Below, in pieces: positions 63,455 to 64,000 of a stretch of 64,000 bases of DNA (within the stretch, counting starts at the first letter, position 1; every line of letters begins with the position of its first letter). Source of the stretch: Zoogloeaceae bacterium (GTDB lineage Bacteria; Pseudomonadota; Gammaproteobacteria; Burkholderiales; Rhodocyclaceae). The position numbers and the translations under genes are program-made. Under the pieces are notes generated by a model. It was not told where the DNA came from and ran no database searches. It saw only the letters and a list, made by a program, of their open reading frames with translations. The stretch covers positions 124,001 through 188,000 of the forward strand of contig JACKMA010000009.1 of NCBI GenBank assembly GCA_024235635.1. The letters run 5' to 3'.

Positions 63455-64000
63455 ATGCCGCTCGCCAAGGCCCTCGCCGCCCAGTTCCTCGCCTGCGTGA
63501 TCATTGCCGTCGCGATCAAAGCCGGCATCGTACCGCTGCGGCCGATCTGGCAGCCCGCACTGCTGCAGGGGCTGGCCGCCAGCCTGCTGGCGACGGCGCT
63601 GCGCTCGGAGCGCTGGTGGCTGCCGATCCACTTCGTCTTCGTGCCGGCACTGGCGCTGGCGCAGGGGCTCCACCTGCACCCGCTCTGGTATCTCGCCGCC
63701 TTCGTCATCACCGCGCTGGTGTTCTGGAGCAGCTATCGCACCCGGGTACCGCTGTACCTCACGAACCGCCGCACCGCCGCAGCGCTCACCGAATTGCTGG
63801 CCGCGCGCGCGCCGGGGCACATGCTCGACATCGGCAGCGGTACCGGCAGTCTCCTGCAAGCCGTCGCCCGTCAGCTGCCCGACTGGCGCTTCAACGGCAT
63901 CGAGTCGTCACCGCTGCCCTACCTCGTGTCTCGCTGGCTGAGTCGCGGCATCGAAAATCTCAGCGTCAGGCGTGGCGATTTCTTTGCTGCCGACTGGCGC
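63455..64000 (+). CDS. membrane-anchored class I SAM-dependent methyltransferase (partial)
   Basis: The frame opens at the ATG at 63455 and runs off the window, giving 182 residues. The first 95 residues hold three or four hydrophobic helices (about 5-25, 34-48, 57-71 and 77-92). The SAM-binding motif LDIGSGTGSLL starts at residue 124, followed by an acidic residue in FNGIESS. The substrate is unknown. Similar membrane-anchored methyltransferases are annotated only by domain. It may share a transcript with the preceding oxidoreductase gene, 46 bases away. Confidence 0.75.
   Translation, partial: MPLAKALAAQFLACVIIAVAIKAGIVPLRPIWQPALLQGLAASLLATALRSERWWLPIHFVFVPALALAQGLHLHPLWYLAAFVITALVFWSSYRTRVPLYLTNRRTAAALTELLAARAPGHMLDIGSGTGSLLQAVARQLPDWRFNGIESSPLPYLVSRWLSRGIENLSVRRGDFFAADWR

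Overview
The window looks like chromosomal DNA of a GC-rich betaproteobacterium. The main evidence is the fused ribosomal/RNA-polymerase block: trnY-trnG-trnT-tuf-trnW-secE-nusG-rplKAJL-rpoBC runs directly into rpsL-rpsG-fusA-tuf-S10-spc-alpha, and infA sits between secY and rpmJ. No mobile element, CRISPR array, origin or rRNA is visible. No stretch longer than about 300 bases lacks a gene; the longest are the 281-base rplA-rplJ leader, the 242-base gap between the DUF2237 gene and galE (nothing convincing seen in it) and the 241-base gap right of the tRNA-Tyr gene.

Left region (1-7376, minus strand). This is a compact operon: a CobS-like AAA+ ATPase, a CobT-like von Willebrand (VWA) protein, a small membrane protein with two His-x13-His pairs (predicted di-heme cytochrome b), a fused ferredoxin/molybdopterin oxidoreductase, a small cupin protein, and a Lin0512-family protein cut by the window edge. 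No cobaltochelatase large subunit (CobN) is present. This is the least understood and most interesting part of the window.

Sulfonate and thiamine region (7582-21126, plus strand). Diverging from that operon are xsc (sulfoacetaldehyde acetyltransferase), a TauZ/YeiH-type exporter and thiC-thiS-thiG. A MocR/TauR-like regulator follows, then an operon with a SnoaL-fold protein and an FAD oxidoreductase (probable taurine dehydrogenase TauXY), a complete TRAP transporter and a secreted tandem-Cache protein. Together these would import taurine, deaminate it to sulfoacetaldehyde, split that to acetyl phosphate and sulfite, and export the sulfur oxyanion. Phosphate acetyltransferase is not in the window. 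Sulfite oxidation might be done by the left-hand molybdoenzyme, which is an inference.

Middle (21195-27343). An MFS transporter diverges from uvrA. Then come a 98-residue protein of unknown function, a DUF2237 protein and galE.

Right (27444-59627, minus strand). This is the translation/transcription super-cluster, read leftward from a strong promoter in front of tRNA-Tyr to a rho-independent terminator after rplQ. Internal promoters are visible before rpsL, rplC and rplN, and an attenuator-like hairpin lies between rplL and rpoB. The two tuf genes are identical direct repeats about 16.5 kb apart.

Right edge (59869-64000, plus strand). A large single-chain indolepyruvate ferredoxin oxidoreductase-family protein is followed by a membrane-anchored methyltransferase cut by the window edge.
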